The notes beneath the pieces were generated by a model that did not search any database, was not told where the DNA came from, and saw nothing but the letters and a program-made list of their open reading frames with translations. A DNA stretch of 64,000 nt from Lederbergia lenta NBRC 16444. GTDB taxonomy: Bacteria; Bacillota; Bacilli; Bacillales; Bacillaceae_C. Below, one piece after another: positions 26,410 to 35,371 of this stretch. The DNA lies in the NCBI RefSeq assembly GCF_001591545.1, contig NZ_BCVC01000001.1, positions 1,550,001 through 1,614,000 on the forward strand, read 5' to 3'. Every line of letters starts with the position of its first letter. Positions within the stretch are counted from its first letter, which is position 1. The position numbers were made by a program, and so were the translations under genes.

Positions 26410-26492
26410 ATTCACTCTCCTATTTATTAAAATAAAAGCTACATAGTCGTAGTAATGTCTTCTTTCATTAAAGTACCTTATAGGCATAAGTC

Positions 26493-26756
26493 TTATCTAT
26501 TTCCTTCCAACGAATCAACAAATTGTTTTGCTTCAAGAAGAGACATCCCAGTTTCTTCTCTTACATACTTTACAGTTTTAATATTGCCTACTGTCTCTAA
26601 TTTCTCCCTTGCTTTGGCGATCCATTCATCCTTATTGCCATTCATTTTTAGTTTCCTGTTCTGCTTCTCCAGAAACTGGATTTTCTTATATTGACCAATA
26701 ATAATGAATAAAAACGCCAGACTAAGAATAACGAAGCTTATAAAAAGTAAATCCAT
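26493..26756 (-). CDS. Single-pass membrane protein with an L7/L12 C-terminal-like domain
   Basis: 87 residues. An N-terminal membrane anchor (LLFISFVILSLAFLFIIIG), a short basic coiled segment (YKKIQFLEKQNRKLK), then a domain NIKTVKYVREETGMSLLEAK followed by QFVDSLE. The latter strongly resembles the C-terminal domain of ribosomal protein L7/L12 (IKxVRExTGLGLKEAKxLVE). In L7/L12 this domain binds translation GTPases. Anchored homologues occur in Bacillaceae, and function is unknown to me. GGAGG precedes the ATG at a rather long distance. Confidence 0.7.
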   Translation of the reverse strand: MDLLFISFVILSLAFLFIIIGQYKKIQFLEKQNRKLKMNGNKDEWIAKAREKLETVGNIKTVKYVREETGMSLLEAKQFVDSLEGNR

Positions 26757-27452
26757 TTTCTATTCAAACCTCCATTCTACATTCACTATCTTACTAAGAT
26801 ACTTCCCCTACAACTCAATAATCAATATTAATTTAATACGTGAAATCAAATTTTTCCATAAATGAAATAAAACTCTAACTATTTCGCAATCTAGGCATTG
26901 ATTGCCGTTCTTGTTTTTATGTTCAGATATTTCGCGAAGGACGGTTCCATTCAAACTTGATACAGTAAGGGTATCAATTAAATTCCTGAAATTCAATTAT
27001 TAGCAACTAACTTTAACCAGAGCTAATTATTATGATCGCACAATCTTCCCCATCTCTTTTCCCTTTGCTAATCCGAAAACTCCCCTCCCATACTCGCATT
27101 CCGCCATTCAAGTTAAAATAAAAATTCTGCCCTACATTTTTACACTTTCACACGTTATTTCGGAATATAATTAAATCTTTCGAGAGTAGAGAGAAGAAAA
27201 GCCAATGTGGTCCTCACCTTTTCAACTAAGTTGATTTCTTACCTATATAATATTCTAAAATGCCATTTCGAAAGAGCCACCTAAAGCAATAGAAAAAGCT
27301 GTTAAGATATCCAATTTGGGTTTTAAAGTTACATTTTCGATTGAATTTATTATGAAAAATAATAGAAAATACAATAAGAACTCGGTGAAAAATTGCTTCA
27401 ACTACTCCATAAATAGTAACAATGACACTGAGTTCATATTATATTCTAAAAA
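26757..27452. other. Non-coding stretch
   Basis: About 700 AT-rich bases, only spurious short frames. Nothing recognisable. Confidence 0.3.
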
Positions 27453-27596
27453 TTACCTACTTTCTTGGTAAGTACCCATTCTAATTTCCGAATCATCTAA
27501 CAACCTTCCACCAACTTCAACAGCCTCGCTAATCATATTTTAGGTAAGTAATTCATTAGATTCAAACGCTGCCCTTTTAAAAAGGTTTTGATTAAA
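27453..27596 (-). pseudogene. Short gene remnant, family not recognised
   Basis: The minus strand reads NQNLFKRAAFESNELLT, a TAA, then NMISEAVEVGGRLLDDSEIR and MGTYQESR to a TAA at 27453. The coding character is clear and the frame is interrupted only by one nonsense codon. No start codon remains. Confidence 0.35.
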
Positions 27597-27602
27597 AAAT
27601 TC

Positions 27603-27713
27603 TTACTTCTTATTATTCTTAGATTGCTCTTCTAACCATTTCGCCCTAGATACCAATCCCCATAGTCCGAATCCTGCCAAAATAATTATAAAAACAAGGT
27701 ATATCCAAGTCAT
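27603..27713 (-). CDS. Small membrane protein (36 residues)
   Basis: MTWIYLVFIIILAGFGLWGL, then a basic tail (RAKWLEEQSKNNKK): one membrane helix with a positively charged inside tail. AAAGGAGT lies 5-6 bases before the ATG, a strong start. Similar tiny single-helix peptides abound in Bacillus and are poorly annotated. Function unknown. Confidence 0.6.
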   Translation of the reverse strand: MTWIYLVFIIILAGFGLWGLVSRAKWLEEQSKNNKK

Positions 27714-28057
27714 TTTGGACTCCTTTCATTGTCGTAGTTTTTTTACTCTATTATCATATATCCAATTAATTAAAAGGAGTATTCTGAACATTAATTAGTC
27801 ATTTATAACTGACTGGATATGATAAATGCCTAAAATAAGCTTTTTAACATTAATAAAATAAAGTCTTCCGAATGAACCTCATTTTAAAGAAGTCTTATAA
27901 AATCTTAGCCACAAAACTAATTGTGCCAGTAAAAACTATAATGCGAATGTTGAACGTAGCATAAATATTTATAAAAAGATTCATCTAAAATAACATATGC
28001 TCGTTTTGCACCTAAGCTTTTGGTGCAATAAAGAAAAATATTGTTATAGTTTTAGTA

Positions 28058-28080
28058 AAGTACCTTTAGTTAAACAAGAA
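28058..28080 (-). repeat. Copy of the junction repeat, containing a stop codon
   Basis: Plus strand AAGTACCTTTAGTTAAACAAGAA, a degenerate copy of the element described under 43486-43653. The TAA stop of the phosphotransferase gene (28066-28068) lies inside it, so the gene ends within the repeat. Confidence 0.45.
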
Positions 28081-29034
28081 TCGTTCTTCTATTAGAAACT
28101 TTCGACAAAATTCATCCACTACCATTGGAATAGTTCTAGCTAACTCATTGTGTTCATTAACATTTTTAGATAGAAATGCGAAATTTCGAATGATCGCCCA
28201 TATGAAGAACGCTTCTAACAACTCACAATACTCTCCTTGCAAACTTCTTTCCTTTTGATAATAAGTTATTAATTTCTTCCTGTTGTTTGGGATTAGATGC
28301 AAAAATGTTTCAGCAATATCAAATAAGTAAAATCCGAAACCACATGATGAAAAATCAATAATCGCAGGCTTCCCCTGGTTAAACACATAGTTACTCTCAT
28401 GAATATCTGAATGAATAATTCCCCATGTATTACAGTTTTTATCCTGCGAATTAATCACCGTTGCTATTTTATCAGTAGCCTCCTTTAATATTCTATAGTG
28501 ATCAAAAGACATAACATTTGATGGCAAACTTTGTTTTAATTGATTTAGTGAACTTAAAAGATTTTCAGTATTGTAGTAAGGCCTTTCAAATATTTCGGGG
28601 GCATTCCAAGCAACCGAATGTCCATGAAGGGTAACCATTAATCGGGCTAATTTTTCTAGCTCACTATCAGTTGGTTGTCTATTCAATATTTCTCCTTCAA
28701 TCCAAACTTGCAAGGTCCAGTAAGATTGTTTACCTGTTTTTTCGTGAATTACTTTTGTTGTAAATTGATTGTTAATATTCCTTACTGGCATTTGAACTTT
28801 TAAGGTAGTATTTGCTTCTAACGCTTCAATCCATAGCATTTCAGATTCAATAACACTTTTCGCATGAGTATCCGTATGACGTTTAAGTAAGTATTTTTCT
28901 TTATTAACAGTCTCAATAGAAAATGTTACATTCTCACTTTTCCCTAAGTATGTTACTTTATTTATACCCTTTAAATCGTAATATTTAATTAATTCTTTCT
29001 CGATTGTTTTTGCATTGGGTATTTCACTATTCAT
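28066..29034 (-). CDS. APH-like phosphotransferase (aminoglycoside/choline kinase fold)
   Basis: 322 residues, eukaryotic-like kinase fold. The catalytic loop is HSDIHESNYVF (HxDxxxxN, near residue 205) and the metal-binding motif is IDFSSCG. The N-lobe lysine region is EKYLLKRHTD. Such proteins phosphorylate small alcohols (antibiotics, homoserine, choline, fructosamine); the substrate cannot be assigned. One of three homologues in the window (also 39511 and 48354), and they differ too much to be recent duplicates. AGGGGGAAG precedes the ATG. It ends within a junction repeat. Confidence 0.82.
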   Translation of the reverse strand: MNSEIPNAKTIEKELIKYYDLKGINKVTYLGKSENVTFSIETVNKEKYLLKRHTDTHAKSVIESEMLWIEALEANTTLKVQMPVRNINNQFTTKVIHEKTGKQSYWTLQVWIEGEILNRQPTDSELEKLARLMVTLHGHSVAWNAPEIFERPYYNTENLLSSLNQLKQSLPSNVMSFDHYRILKEATDKIATVINSQDKNCNTWGIIHSDIHESNYVFNQGKPAIIDFSSCGFGFYLFDIAETFLHLIPNNRKKLITYYQKERSLQGEYCELLEAFFIWAIIRNFAFLSKNVNEHNELARTIPMVVDEFCRKFLIEERFLFN

Positions 29035-29200
29035 TTGCTTCCCCCTAATACCATTTCTTCTTACTATTATATTTCGCTGTTTTGTTTATTAATCCCTTTT
29101 ACATATTTTGGTCTAACTATCTGTACTTTCTCAAGTAGCTAAATGAAGTGTAAATAAATCACTAAGTAGCTACAAGTGATTCAAGAGATATAATTCTATG

Positions 29201-29228
29201 AAAAAAAGCCGATCTCTTATAAAGATCG
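29201..29228 (-). terminator. Rho-independent terminator of the DUF3231 unit
   Basis: On the minus strand CCGATCTTTATAAGAGATCGG with a 7-base stem, followed by CTTTTTTT. It follows the 44-residue gene by 34 bases. Confidence 0.9.
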
Positions 29229-29262
29229 GATAAGAATAATTTGTATGACGTGAGATTGATTC

Positions 29263-29397
29263 TTACCTCTCTCCCACTTTTTTTAGTACCTTTACATCAA
29301 CCACATGGTTAAAAATAGCAATAAAATATAGTACGAATAACATGATCGTTGGTGTATAGCAATTGATCAGGGGCAATGCTCTATTGCCATTTTTCAA
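29263..29397 (-). CDS. Small membrane protein downstream of the DUF3231 gene (44 residues)
   Basis: The frame starts at a TTG with AGGTGAG about 11 bases upstream and reads MKNGNRALPLINCYTPTIML, then FVLYFIAIFNHVVDV and KVLKKVGER. It is one transmembrane helix with a basic tail. Only 27 bases after the DUF3231 stop and directly before a strong terminator, so it forms an operon with it. The composition is like very small germination/sporulation membrane subunits, but no homologue is recognised. Confidence 0.5.
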   Translation of the reverse strand: MKNGNRALPLINCYTPTIMLFVLYFIAIFNHVVDVKVLKKVGER

Positions 29398-29424
29398 CAG
29401 AATAAAAACTCACCTAATGAATTA

Positions 29425-30408
29425 TTATAAATCCATTTTTGGTGGTTCTTCAAGCCACCCTTTAGACATCATGAGAATAACCCCATTCCGTTGGTATTGA
29501 AACAAGTCTTTAGCAACGATCGCATTATGGGTCTGCAAATCATTACGTAAACTAAACCCAGCACTGAAGCCACCACTCCCGAGAGAAAGCCCACCTAAAA
29601 GGTAATTACAGAACATCATCAGCTTATCAGAAAAAGGCGCAATTGTTGAACTTGTAACGGTGCCCCCTGGTGTGGTAGGTGGTTGAATATTATTCTCAAG
29701 AAGGATACTTGAGGTCTCACTTATAATTTCCTTAGAAAGCTCTTTTCCTTTCGAAAAATATTTCTTCACATCTTTATCTTTGGTCGTTTGAATGAAACCT
29801 GCTAGCAATTGCATACCTGTAATATTTGTCTCAATTGTATGGTACATATAGCCGAACTCTACAGTGTTCAGTGCTCGCTTTTCTCCAAGTATATTGCTTC
29901 CTTTTGTATAATCTATATCTGTAATATAATCAATCGTTTCAGGCATGTTAACGTAGGGTGGACGAGTAAAAAGGTTCTCTTCTAAAAGATACTGTGTGAA
30001 GCGACCATAAAATATTTCTGTTATTTCAGTAATATCCCTGTAAAGTTTTATAATATCTTGACGATATGACATTGTTAAATGCAGGACGTACATCCCCATG
30101 CTGATTTGTTTTAGTATTCGACAGAACATAATATCAAAACCATTGTCCCATAGATTGGGTGCATCTAGATTAACATCCCTTTTGGTAAACCCTTCAGGAA
30201 TTACCGCCCCTTCATTTTCAAACATCGTTTTCATTTCAATGATTTTTGGATGAAGTTGATCTCTTAATTCTGACATAAGATCCTTAGCCTTTTGATCATC
30301 AGATTTCTCTATAAAGTACTCCAATATTAGTAAAATCATTGATTTCTTATGGTATGTCATCCAAAGTGCACCTAGTTCAGAAGAACTCATTTTAGGTTTT
30401 TCAGGCAT
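29425..30408 (-). CDS. DUF3231 protein (duplicated four-helix domain)
   Basis: A 327-residue all-helical protein typical of the Bacillus DUF3231 family. Two ~160-residue ferritin-like halves are visible; each begins with a LG-x-L-W/FGYMYHTIET-type helix and contains similar motifs (MSMGMYVLHLTMSYR-like in the first half, FCNYLLGGLSLGSGG in the second). Members are often sporulation-associated or spore coat-related, and their biochemical function is unknown. AAGGAA precedes the ATG. It forms a two-gene unit with the 44-residue membrane protein. Confidence 0.8.
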   Translation of the reverse strand: MPEKPKMSSSELGALWMTYHKKSMILLILEYFIEKSDDQKAKDLMSELRDQLHPKIIEMKTMFENEGAVIPEGFTKRDVNLDAPNLWDNGFDIMFCRILKQISMGMYVLHLTMSYRQDIIKLYRDITEITEIFYGRFTQYLLEENLFTRPPYVNMPETIDYITDIDYTKGSNILGEKRALNTVEFGYMYHTIETNITGMQLLAGFIQTTKDKDVKKYFSKGKELSKEIISETSSILLENNIQPPTTPGGTVTSSTIAPFSDKLMMFCNYLLGGLSLGSGGFSAGFSLRNDLQTHNAIVAKDLFQYQRNGVILMMSKGWLEEPPKMDL

Positions 30409-30966
30409 TTAGACTATTCCTTCCTTGTACTTACTTTAAACCTAATGGTTTTATACTAAAATATAGTGTGTGGATTTTTAAAAGATTTATTCACAGACCA
30501 ACTCTCTGAACTAATAAAAAAATATATTGGACAATTAGTGCTCTTTTATAAAGGTAAGTTTTTCAAATGTAAAAAAGCGAAAAACGCAAAAGTATTTTTA
30601 CAACTTTCAGATTTTTGTTAATATAAAATATTAAGAATGCCTCCTTTAGTTTAGGTTCAATATTTTACAAACTGTCCCTCTCATATCTTTTTTTATTCCA
30701 TGGGGGGAAGAAGGCAGTAAGCAGTTGAATTGAAAAAAAATAATTGTTATGTACATTAAACTTTTTATAGAGCTACAAGTACGTTTATCTATTAAGAAAT
30801 GAAAATAATAAAGAAACTACTGAACAGTCATTCAAAAGCTAAATGGAACCTATGTATGGTTAACAAAACCATCCAATTCATCCACTGATGAAATTTCATT
30901 AGGATGGAATAGCAGTGACTATCCAAAAAATAGAAGCTTACAGTAAGTTTAGGGTTATTCTATAAC
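30409..30966. other. Non-coding stretch with a possible decayed plus-strand fragment
   Basis: No intact gene. From 30824 to a TAA at 30946 the plus strand reads IQKLNGTYVWLTKPSNSSTD, then EISLGWNSSDYPKNRSLQ, which looks like a beta-sandwich protein tail, but there is no start and the family is not recognised. The rest holds nothing I can support. Confidence 0.25.
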
Positions 30967-30997
30967 CAGTGGGGATGTTGGGAAACAAGCCCCACTG
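30967..30997 (-). other. Stem-loop just after the sugar ABC operon
   Basis: CAGTGGGG and CCCCACTG form a perfect 8-base GC-rich stem ten bases after the permease stop at 31007. There is no T-tract, so it is probably a 3'-end stabilising stem or inefficient terminator. Confidence 0.5.
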
Positions 30998-31006
30998 ATT
31001 AAGGTT

Positions 31007-31843
31007 TCACTTAATTCCAGTTGTAGAAATGCCTTCTACTAGATACTTTTGAAAAAATAAAAAGATCATAAAGGTTGGCACTAAGGATAAGAAGGACATT
31101 GCAAATAACGGCCCCCATGCTGTTACAGAGTTGGGATCAGAGAACAGCCTTAACCCCAGCGAAACAGTAAATAGGTTAGGGTCATTTAAATAGATTAAAG
31201 GAGTCATGAAGTCATCCCATGTCCAGTAGAATGAAAAAATCGCAACAGTCGCTAATGCTGGCTTCGTCAAAGGAAGAATAATCCGCCAGAAAAGACCGAA
31301 TGTACTACAACCATCAATGATTGCGGCCTCATCTAATTCTCGCGGAATTCCTTTAATAAACTGTATCATTAAAAAGATAAAAAACGGGGTACCACCGATA
31401 AATGCAGGAACAATCAGTGGATAGTATGTATTAACCCACCCCAGTTTATGAAACAAAATGTATTGAGGAATTAATGTCACCTGACTTGGCAGCAAAAGGG
31501 TTGCGATAAGACAAACAAATAATATTGATTTAAAGCGGAATTTTAAGCGGGCAAAGCCAAAGGATACTAATGCAGATGAAAATAAGGTACCTATCAACAC
31601 TAACATGGTGACAAATGCCGAGTTTTTAAAAAATGTGGTAAATGTGATATTGCCAAAACCTTGCCATCCTAGCAAATAGTTTTTCCATTCTAAAACAGAA
31701 GGTATTAAGGAAGCGGAATTTTTAAATATCTCTGCCTCCGGTTTTAACGAACTAACAATCGTCCAGAGGATCGGATAAACCATCACTAAACCAAAACCGA
31801 TGATAAAAAAATGAAAGCAAAAACTACGAATATTGATTTTCAT
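31007..31843 (-). CDS. Carbohydrate ABC transporter permease, MalG type
   Basis: 278 residues, six transmembrane helices; inner-membrane partner of the upstream permease. The EAA loop that docks on the ATPase is ELDEAAIIDGCSTFGLFWRIILPL (a standard EAAxxDGA-x-x-x-x-F-x-x-I-x-L-P form). GGGAGG precedes the ATG, which lies 2 bases after the previous stop. No ATPase gene is present, so a shared MsmX-type ATPase is presumably used, as is usual for CUT1 importers in Bacilli. Confidence 0.93.
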   Translation of the reverse strand: MKINIRSFCFHFFIIGFGLVMVYPILWTIVSSLKPEAEIFKNSASLIPSVLEWKNYLLGWQGFGNITFTTFFKNSAFVTMLVLIGTLFSSALVSFGFARLKFRFKSILFVCLIATLLLPSQVTLIPQYILFHKLGWVNTYYPLIVPAFIGGTPFFIFLMIQFIKGIPRELDEAAIIDGCSTFGLFWRIILPLTKPALATVAIFSFYWTWDDFMTPLIYLNDPNLFTVSLGLRLFSDPNSVTAWGPLFAMSFLSLVPTFMIFLFFQKYLVEGISTTGIK

Positions 31844-31845
31844 AT

Positions 31846-32802
31846 TTATTTGCCTCCCTCAGATTCATAGTACACCCACGCTGATGAGGACCGGAATACG
31901 ATTGCTGTAAATGCGGCGACAATTAGTAATAAAATCCAAGCCATCGCAGAGGCATAGCCCATCTGAAAATGAGTAAAACCTTTTTCGTATAAATACACAG
32001 CATAGAATAATGTACTATCAAGTGGTCCGCCAGATGTGATTAAAAAGCTTTGCGTAAAAGTCATAAATCCACTTACCATTTGCATAATGAGATTAAAGAA
32101 AATAACCGGGGTCAGCATTGGCATCGTAATGCGAAAAAACTGACTAATTTTACTCGCACCATCCACGGCTGCCGCTTCATATAATTCGGATGGAATTTGT
32201 TTTAATCCTGCTAAGAAAATCAGCATTGGTGAGCCAAATTGCCAGACAACGAGAATAATTAATGTTGATAAGGCAAAATTGGGATCGGCAATATAGTTTG
32301 TTCCCTCTATCCCAATATAACTAAGCAAGCCATTAATCGCCCCATCCAGACCAAATAATTGCTTCCACATGACAGCAACTGCAACACTGCCTCCGATGAT
32401 CGAAGGTACATAATAAACGGTACGGTAAATACCAACGCCACGATAATTTTTCACAAAAAGTATGGCAATAAATAAAGCGAACGCAAGCTTTAAGGGTACA
32501 GAAATAAATACAAACGTAAACGTAACTTTAAGGGATGTCCAAAACCGATCATCATTTACAAACATATTGATATAGTTATCGAGGCCAACCCAAGTTGGCG
32601 ACGATAACAAATCATAATTTGTAAATGATAGGTATAGAGAAGCAATCATCGGACCGATAACAAATGCTAAGAAACCAAGTAACCATGGAGAAATAAATGC
32701 AAATGCGATCAATTCCTTCTTCAGGTTCTTTTTCCTTGAATTCGCACTGTTTTTTTCGGGTAATACTTGTTTATAAACAACAGAAGACGTTTCTGTTCTC
32801 AT
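31846..32802 (-). CDS. Carbohydrate ABC transporter permease, MalF type
   Basis: 318 residues with a basic cytosolic N-terminus (RKKNLKKELIAFAFISPWLLGF) and six helices. The EAA loop is ELYEAAAVDGASKISQFFRI, then TMPMLTPV. It pairs with the MalG-type subunit downstream to import a sugar or oligosaccharide delivered by the lipoprotein encoded upstream. Spaced 35 bases after the binding-protein gene, with GAGGTAGGTG before its ATG. Confidence 0.93.
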   Translation of the reverse strand: MRTETSSVVYKQVLPEKNSANSRKKNLKKELIAFAFISPWLLGFLAFVIGPMIASLYLSFTNYDLLSSPTWVGLDNYINMFVNDDRFWTSLKVTFTFVFISVPLKLAFALFIAILFVKNYRGVGIYRTVYYVPSIIGGSVAVAVMWKQLFGLDGAINGLLSYIGIEGTNYIADPNFALSTLIILVVWQFGSPMLIFLAGLKQIPSELYEAAAVDGASKISQFFRITMPMLTPVIFFNLIMQMVSGFMTFTQSFLITSGGPLDSTLFYAVYLYEKGFTHFQMGYASAMAWILLLIVAAFTAIVFRSSSAWVYYESEGGK

Positions 32803-32837
32803 TGACTCAGCACCTACCTCTCGAATAACAATCTTTG

Positions 32838-34166
32838 TTATTTGTTTTTTTCTAAAATCGCAGTCCCTTCCGTACGGAATTTTTTAGCCGCTTCTTCAGG
32901 TGTAATTTTTCCGTAATTAAGTTCCTCTGCGATACGATCACTCAATGCACTTACCTCAGCTGCTCCGACAGGTTCTGGAGGATAAATATCACTCGAATAG
33001 TTCTCTACCAATTCGACATATTCAAACATTTCGAGTGCTGCTGGTCCTAATGATGGCTTTAAATGATCACGAACTTTAGATGAAATAGGCACGCCTCGTT
33101 CAGCCGCAAGAATTTCATTTGCTTCTACATCATTTGTAACGAAATCAATCCATTTAGCTGCAGCTTCCGTTTGTTTAGACTGCGTAGATATCGAGAAAAA
33201 TTGACCTGGTTTTAAATATAATCCTTTTTCTCCACCTGGGAGGTCAGGGAATACAGCTAATTTCAAATCACGCCCTGCGGATTCTTGAAGTGCTACAACT
33301 TGGTTACTATGAAACCAAATATTTGGTGCCTTTTCCTGCACAATTAATTCATCCTCCAACCCTTTAATCGTTGTCGTTACTTTCGGTGGTGCCGCTATCT
33401 CTTCTTTTACTAACTTGTCCCAATAAGTATAAAAGTCTATTGCTAATTGGTCATCATCATAGCCAAGACCAGTGCCTTCCTCATTATAAAGTTCTTTGCC
33501 ATGCTGCCGTAAATAATAATTAAGATACATTAGTCCATTGTATGCTCCGCCAATGCCATATTTATTATCTCCAAGACCTGCTTTTAACTTTTTCGAGATA
33601 TCGATATAATCATCCCACGTATAACCCGGATCTAATGCAGATGGATTTACCCCTGCTACTTCAAGCATATCTGGATCATATGCGATGCCCGGTGCATTCG
33701 TTCCGATATTAACCGCAACCAGTTTGTCATCATAATAACCACCATTAATATATAATTCACCTACATCATCGAGATTGATGACGCCAGAGTCAACAAAAGG
33801 AGTTAAATCTAGTAATAAATCACGATCAACATATTCCACCATACGTGCATAATCCATTTGGATCACATCAGGAAGATTTTTACCAGCTGCAGCTGTGGCT
33901 AACTTTTCCCAATAACCTTCCCAACCTGTAAACTCAGCAGTCACCTTAATATCCGGATTTTTCTCTTCAAATAACTTAATTGCTGCTTGAGTTTTATCAT
34001 GTCGATCTTGAGAACCCCACCAGGCAATCCTCAAATTGGTTTTCCCGTTCTTTGTCTCCTTTACAGAACTTTCATTGGCTTTATTAGTGCTACAACCTAC
34101 CATCAACCCAGCTAGTATCAGGAGTATTATTGAAATGGTTAAGAATTTCTGATTTAATAATTTCAT
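32838..34166 (-). CDS. Sugar-binding lipoprotein of a CUT1 ABC importer
   Basis: 442 residues. A type II signal peptide ends in the lipobox LMVGC (Cys25), followed by a serine/asparagine/lysine-rich linker and a family 1 extracellular solute-binding domain (LRIAWWGSQDRHDKTQAAIK, IKVTAEFTGWEGYW, WIDFVTND). Exposed outside the membrane, it captures sugar for the two permeases downstream. The ligand is unknown. AGGGGGGAG lies just upstream of the ATG, and a cre site 66 bases upstream predicts glucose repression. No glycosidase or regulator is adjacent. Confidence 0.93.
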   Translation of the reverse strand: MKLLNQKFLTISIILLILAGLMVGCSTNKANESSVKETKNGKTNLRIAWWGSQDRHDKTQAAIKLFEEKNPDIKVTAEFTGWEGYWEKLATAAAGKNLPDVIQMDYARMVEYVDRDLLLDLTPFVDSGVINLDDVGELYINGGYYDDKLVAVNIGTNAPGIAYDPDMLEVAGVNPSALDPGYTWDDYIDISKKLKAGLGDNKYGIGGAYNGLMYLNYYLRQHGKELYNEEGTGLGYDDDQLAIDFYTYWDKLVKEEIAAPPKVTTTIKGLEDELIVQEKAPNIWFHSNQVVALQESAGRDLKLAVFPDLPGGEKGLYLKPGQFFSISTQSKQTEAAAKWIDFVTNDVEANEILAAERGVPISSKVRDHLKPSLGPAALEMFEYVELVENYSSDIYPPEPVGAAEVSALSDRIAEELNYGKITPEEAAKKFRTEGTAILEKNK

Positions 34167-34231
34167 ATACTTCTCCCCCCTATAATCTCATTTTAGTGAA
34201 ACTGGAAATTGGTACCCTCCTTAACAGTCAA

Positions 34232-34245
34232 TGATAACGTTTACA
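34232..34245. promoter_or_regulatory. cre site (CcpA) upstream of the sugar ABC operon
   Basis: TGATAACGTTTACA matches 13 of 14 cre positions and lies 66 bases before the binding-protein start. Confidence 0.6.
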
Positions 34246-34468
34246 CAAATATATGAAACCTTACCAAAATATATCTCTCTTAGAGGCAATTTTAACTGAA
34301 AATCTAGTTATTTTTTTATCCCTGTATTATATAAAGTAAGTAACAACAATTGTAATAGAATTCTGAATTGCCCTCATCACTTTACTTGGTGTGATATTTA
34401 GCAGCTAAAATTACCCCTAGTTGCTTTTACCTTATTGGAAATAGGTATTGCTCAGTTACTGAATATCC

Positions 34469-34497
34469 AAAAAGACCACCTTCATAAGGTGATCTTT
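34469..34497 (-). terminator. Terminator downstream of fosB
   Basis: AAAGATCACCTT-ATG-AAGGTGGTCTTTTT on the minus strand: 12-base near-perfect stem with a T-tract, about 175 bases after the fosB stop. Confidence 0.85.
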
Positions 34498-34670
34498 GTA
34501 TTCTATGGATTGAAGGGATACATATTATTTCATCCACTTTAACTCAATATAATTGCTAACAACCCTAATTATGTATAATATTCTCTGAAAGGTTCAGATA
34601 TCATTCTCATACTATTCTGCTTAGTACTTGATCCTCCTCTGGTAACTCTTATAAATTTAAAATAAATCCA

Positions 34671-35093
34671 TTAATCGAAAAAATTCATATGTGATTTTTC
34701 TCGCTTATAATAATCTATTCTATTTTGTAATGTACCTGTATGAAACTCAAATTTATGACCATCTGGGTCGATAAAATAAATAGATTTCTTATCTCTATCA
34801 TCTCTTGAACGACCTGATATGATGTTTACATTCAAATCTTTTAGTTTCTCGCACATGTTATCAAATTCAGCTGCATCTATTGAAAATGCTATGTGTGTGT
34901 AAGATTGGCTTATTTCGTTACGAGGTATATCTTTCTCTTCATTAAGAGCAAGCCACATACCATTTAAATCAAAATAGGCAGTGCTTCTACCTTTTACTAA
35001 CAAATTGGCTTCAAATATATTTTTGTAAAAATCAATAGAGTTTTCTAAATTAGAAACTGAAAATAAAAAATGATTAATACCTTTTACCGGCAT
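34671..35093 (-). CDS. fosB: FosB metallothiol transferase (fosfomycin resistance)
   Basis: 140 residues, glyoxalase/VOC fold. It follows Bacillus FosB nearly residue for residue at the motifs I know: KGINHFLFSVSNLENSIDFY, YTHIAF, RDDRDKKSIYFIDPDGHKFE, FHTGTLQNR. Metal ligands are H8, H67 and E116. FosB adds bacillithiol to the epoxide of fosfomycin in the cytosol. GAGGTGA precedes the ATG. It opens the run of single-gene units that extends to 57 kb, with its own terminator and a junction repeat upstream. Confidence 0.95.
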   Translation of the reverse strand: MPVKGINHFLFSVSNLENSIDFYKNIFEANLLVKGRSTAYFDLNGMWLALNEEKDIPRNEISQSYTHIAFSIDAAEFDNMCEKLKDLNVNIISGRSRDDRDKKSIYFIDPDGHKFEFHTGTLQNRIDYYKREKSHMNFFD

Positions 35094-35182
35094 ATCTTTA
35101 TCACCTCATTATATTAATAATCTTTTTTAAAATTTAACCTACTCTTTGGCATAAGAGAAAATGCATTACTATTGTTCCAATA

Positions 35183-35206
35183 AAACGCCCTTTAGTTTAT
35201 CAACTA
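35183..35206 (-). repeat. Copy of the junction repeat
   Basis: Plus strand AAAACGCCCTTTAGTTTATC (35183-35202), between the lipoprotein gene at 35372 and fosB. Weak arms. Confidence 0.5.
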
Positions 35207-35371
35207 CTTAAAAACTATCCTTGTATATGCTTTAGGAAGTTCTATCTGCATTGTAAAAAGTAGCAGATTAACGTCTCTAATAATGATTAAACTTTCTAAC
35301 CTTTCATCGCTAAGATAGATTCCTACATTACCTCTGATATATCTTGCTGAATGATGTCTTCTTTATATACT

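Noticed and set aside
26808-26996. 62-codon minus-strand frame
   Set aside because: No ribosome site, no domain, AT-rich composition without coding bias.
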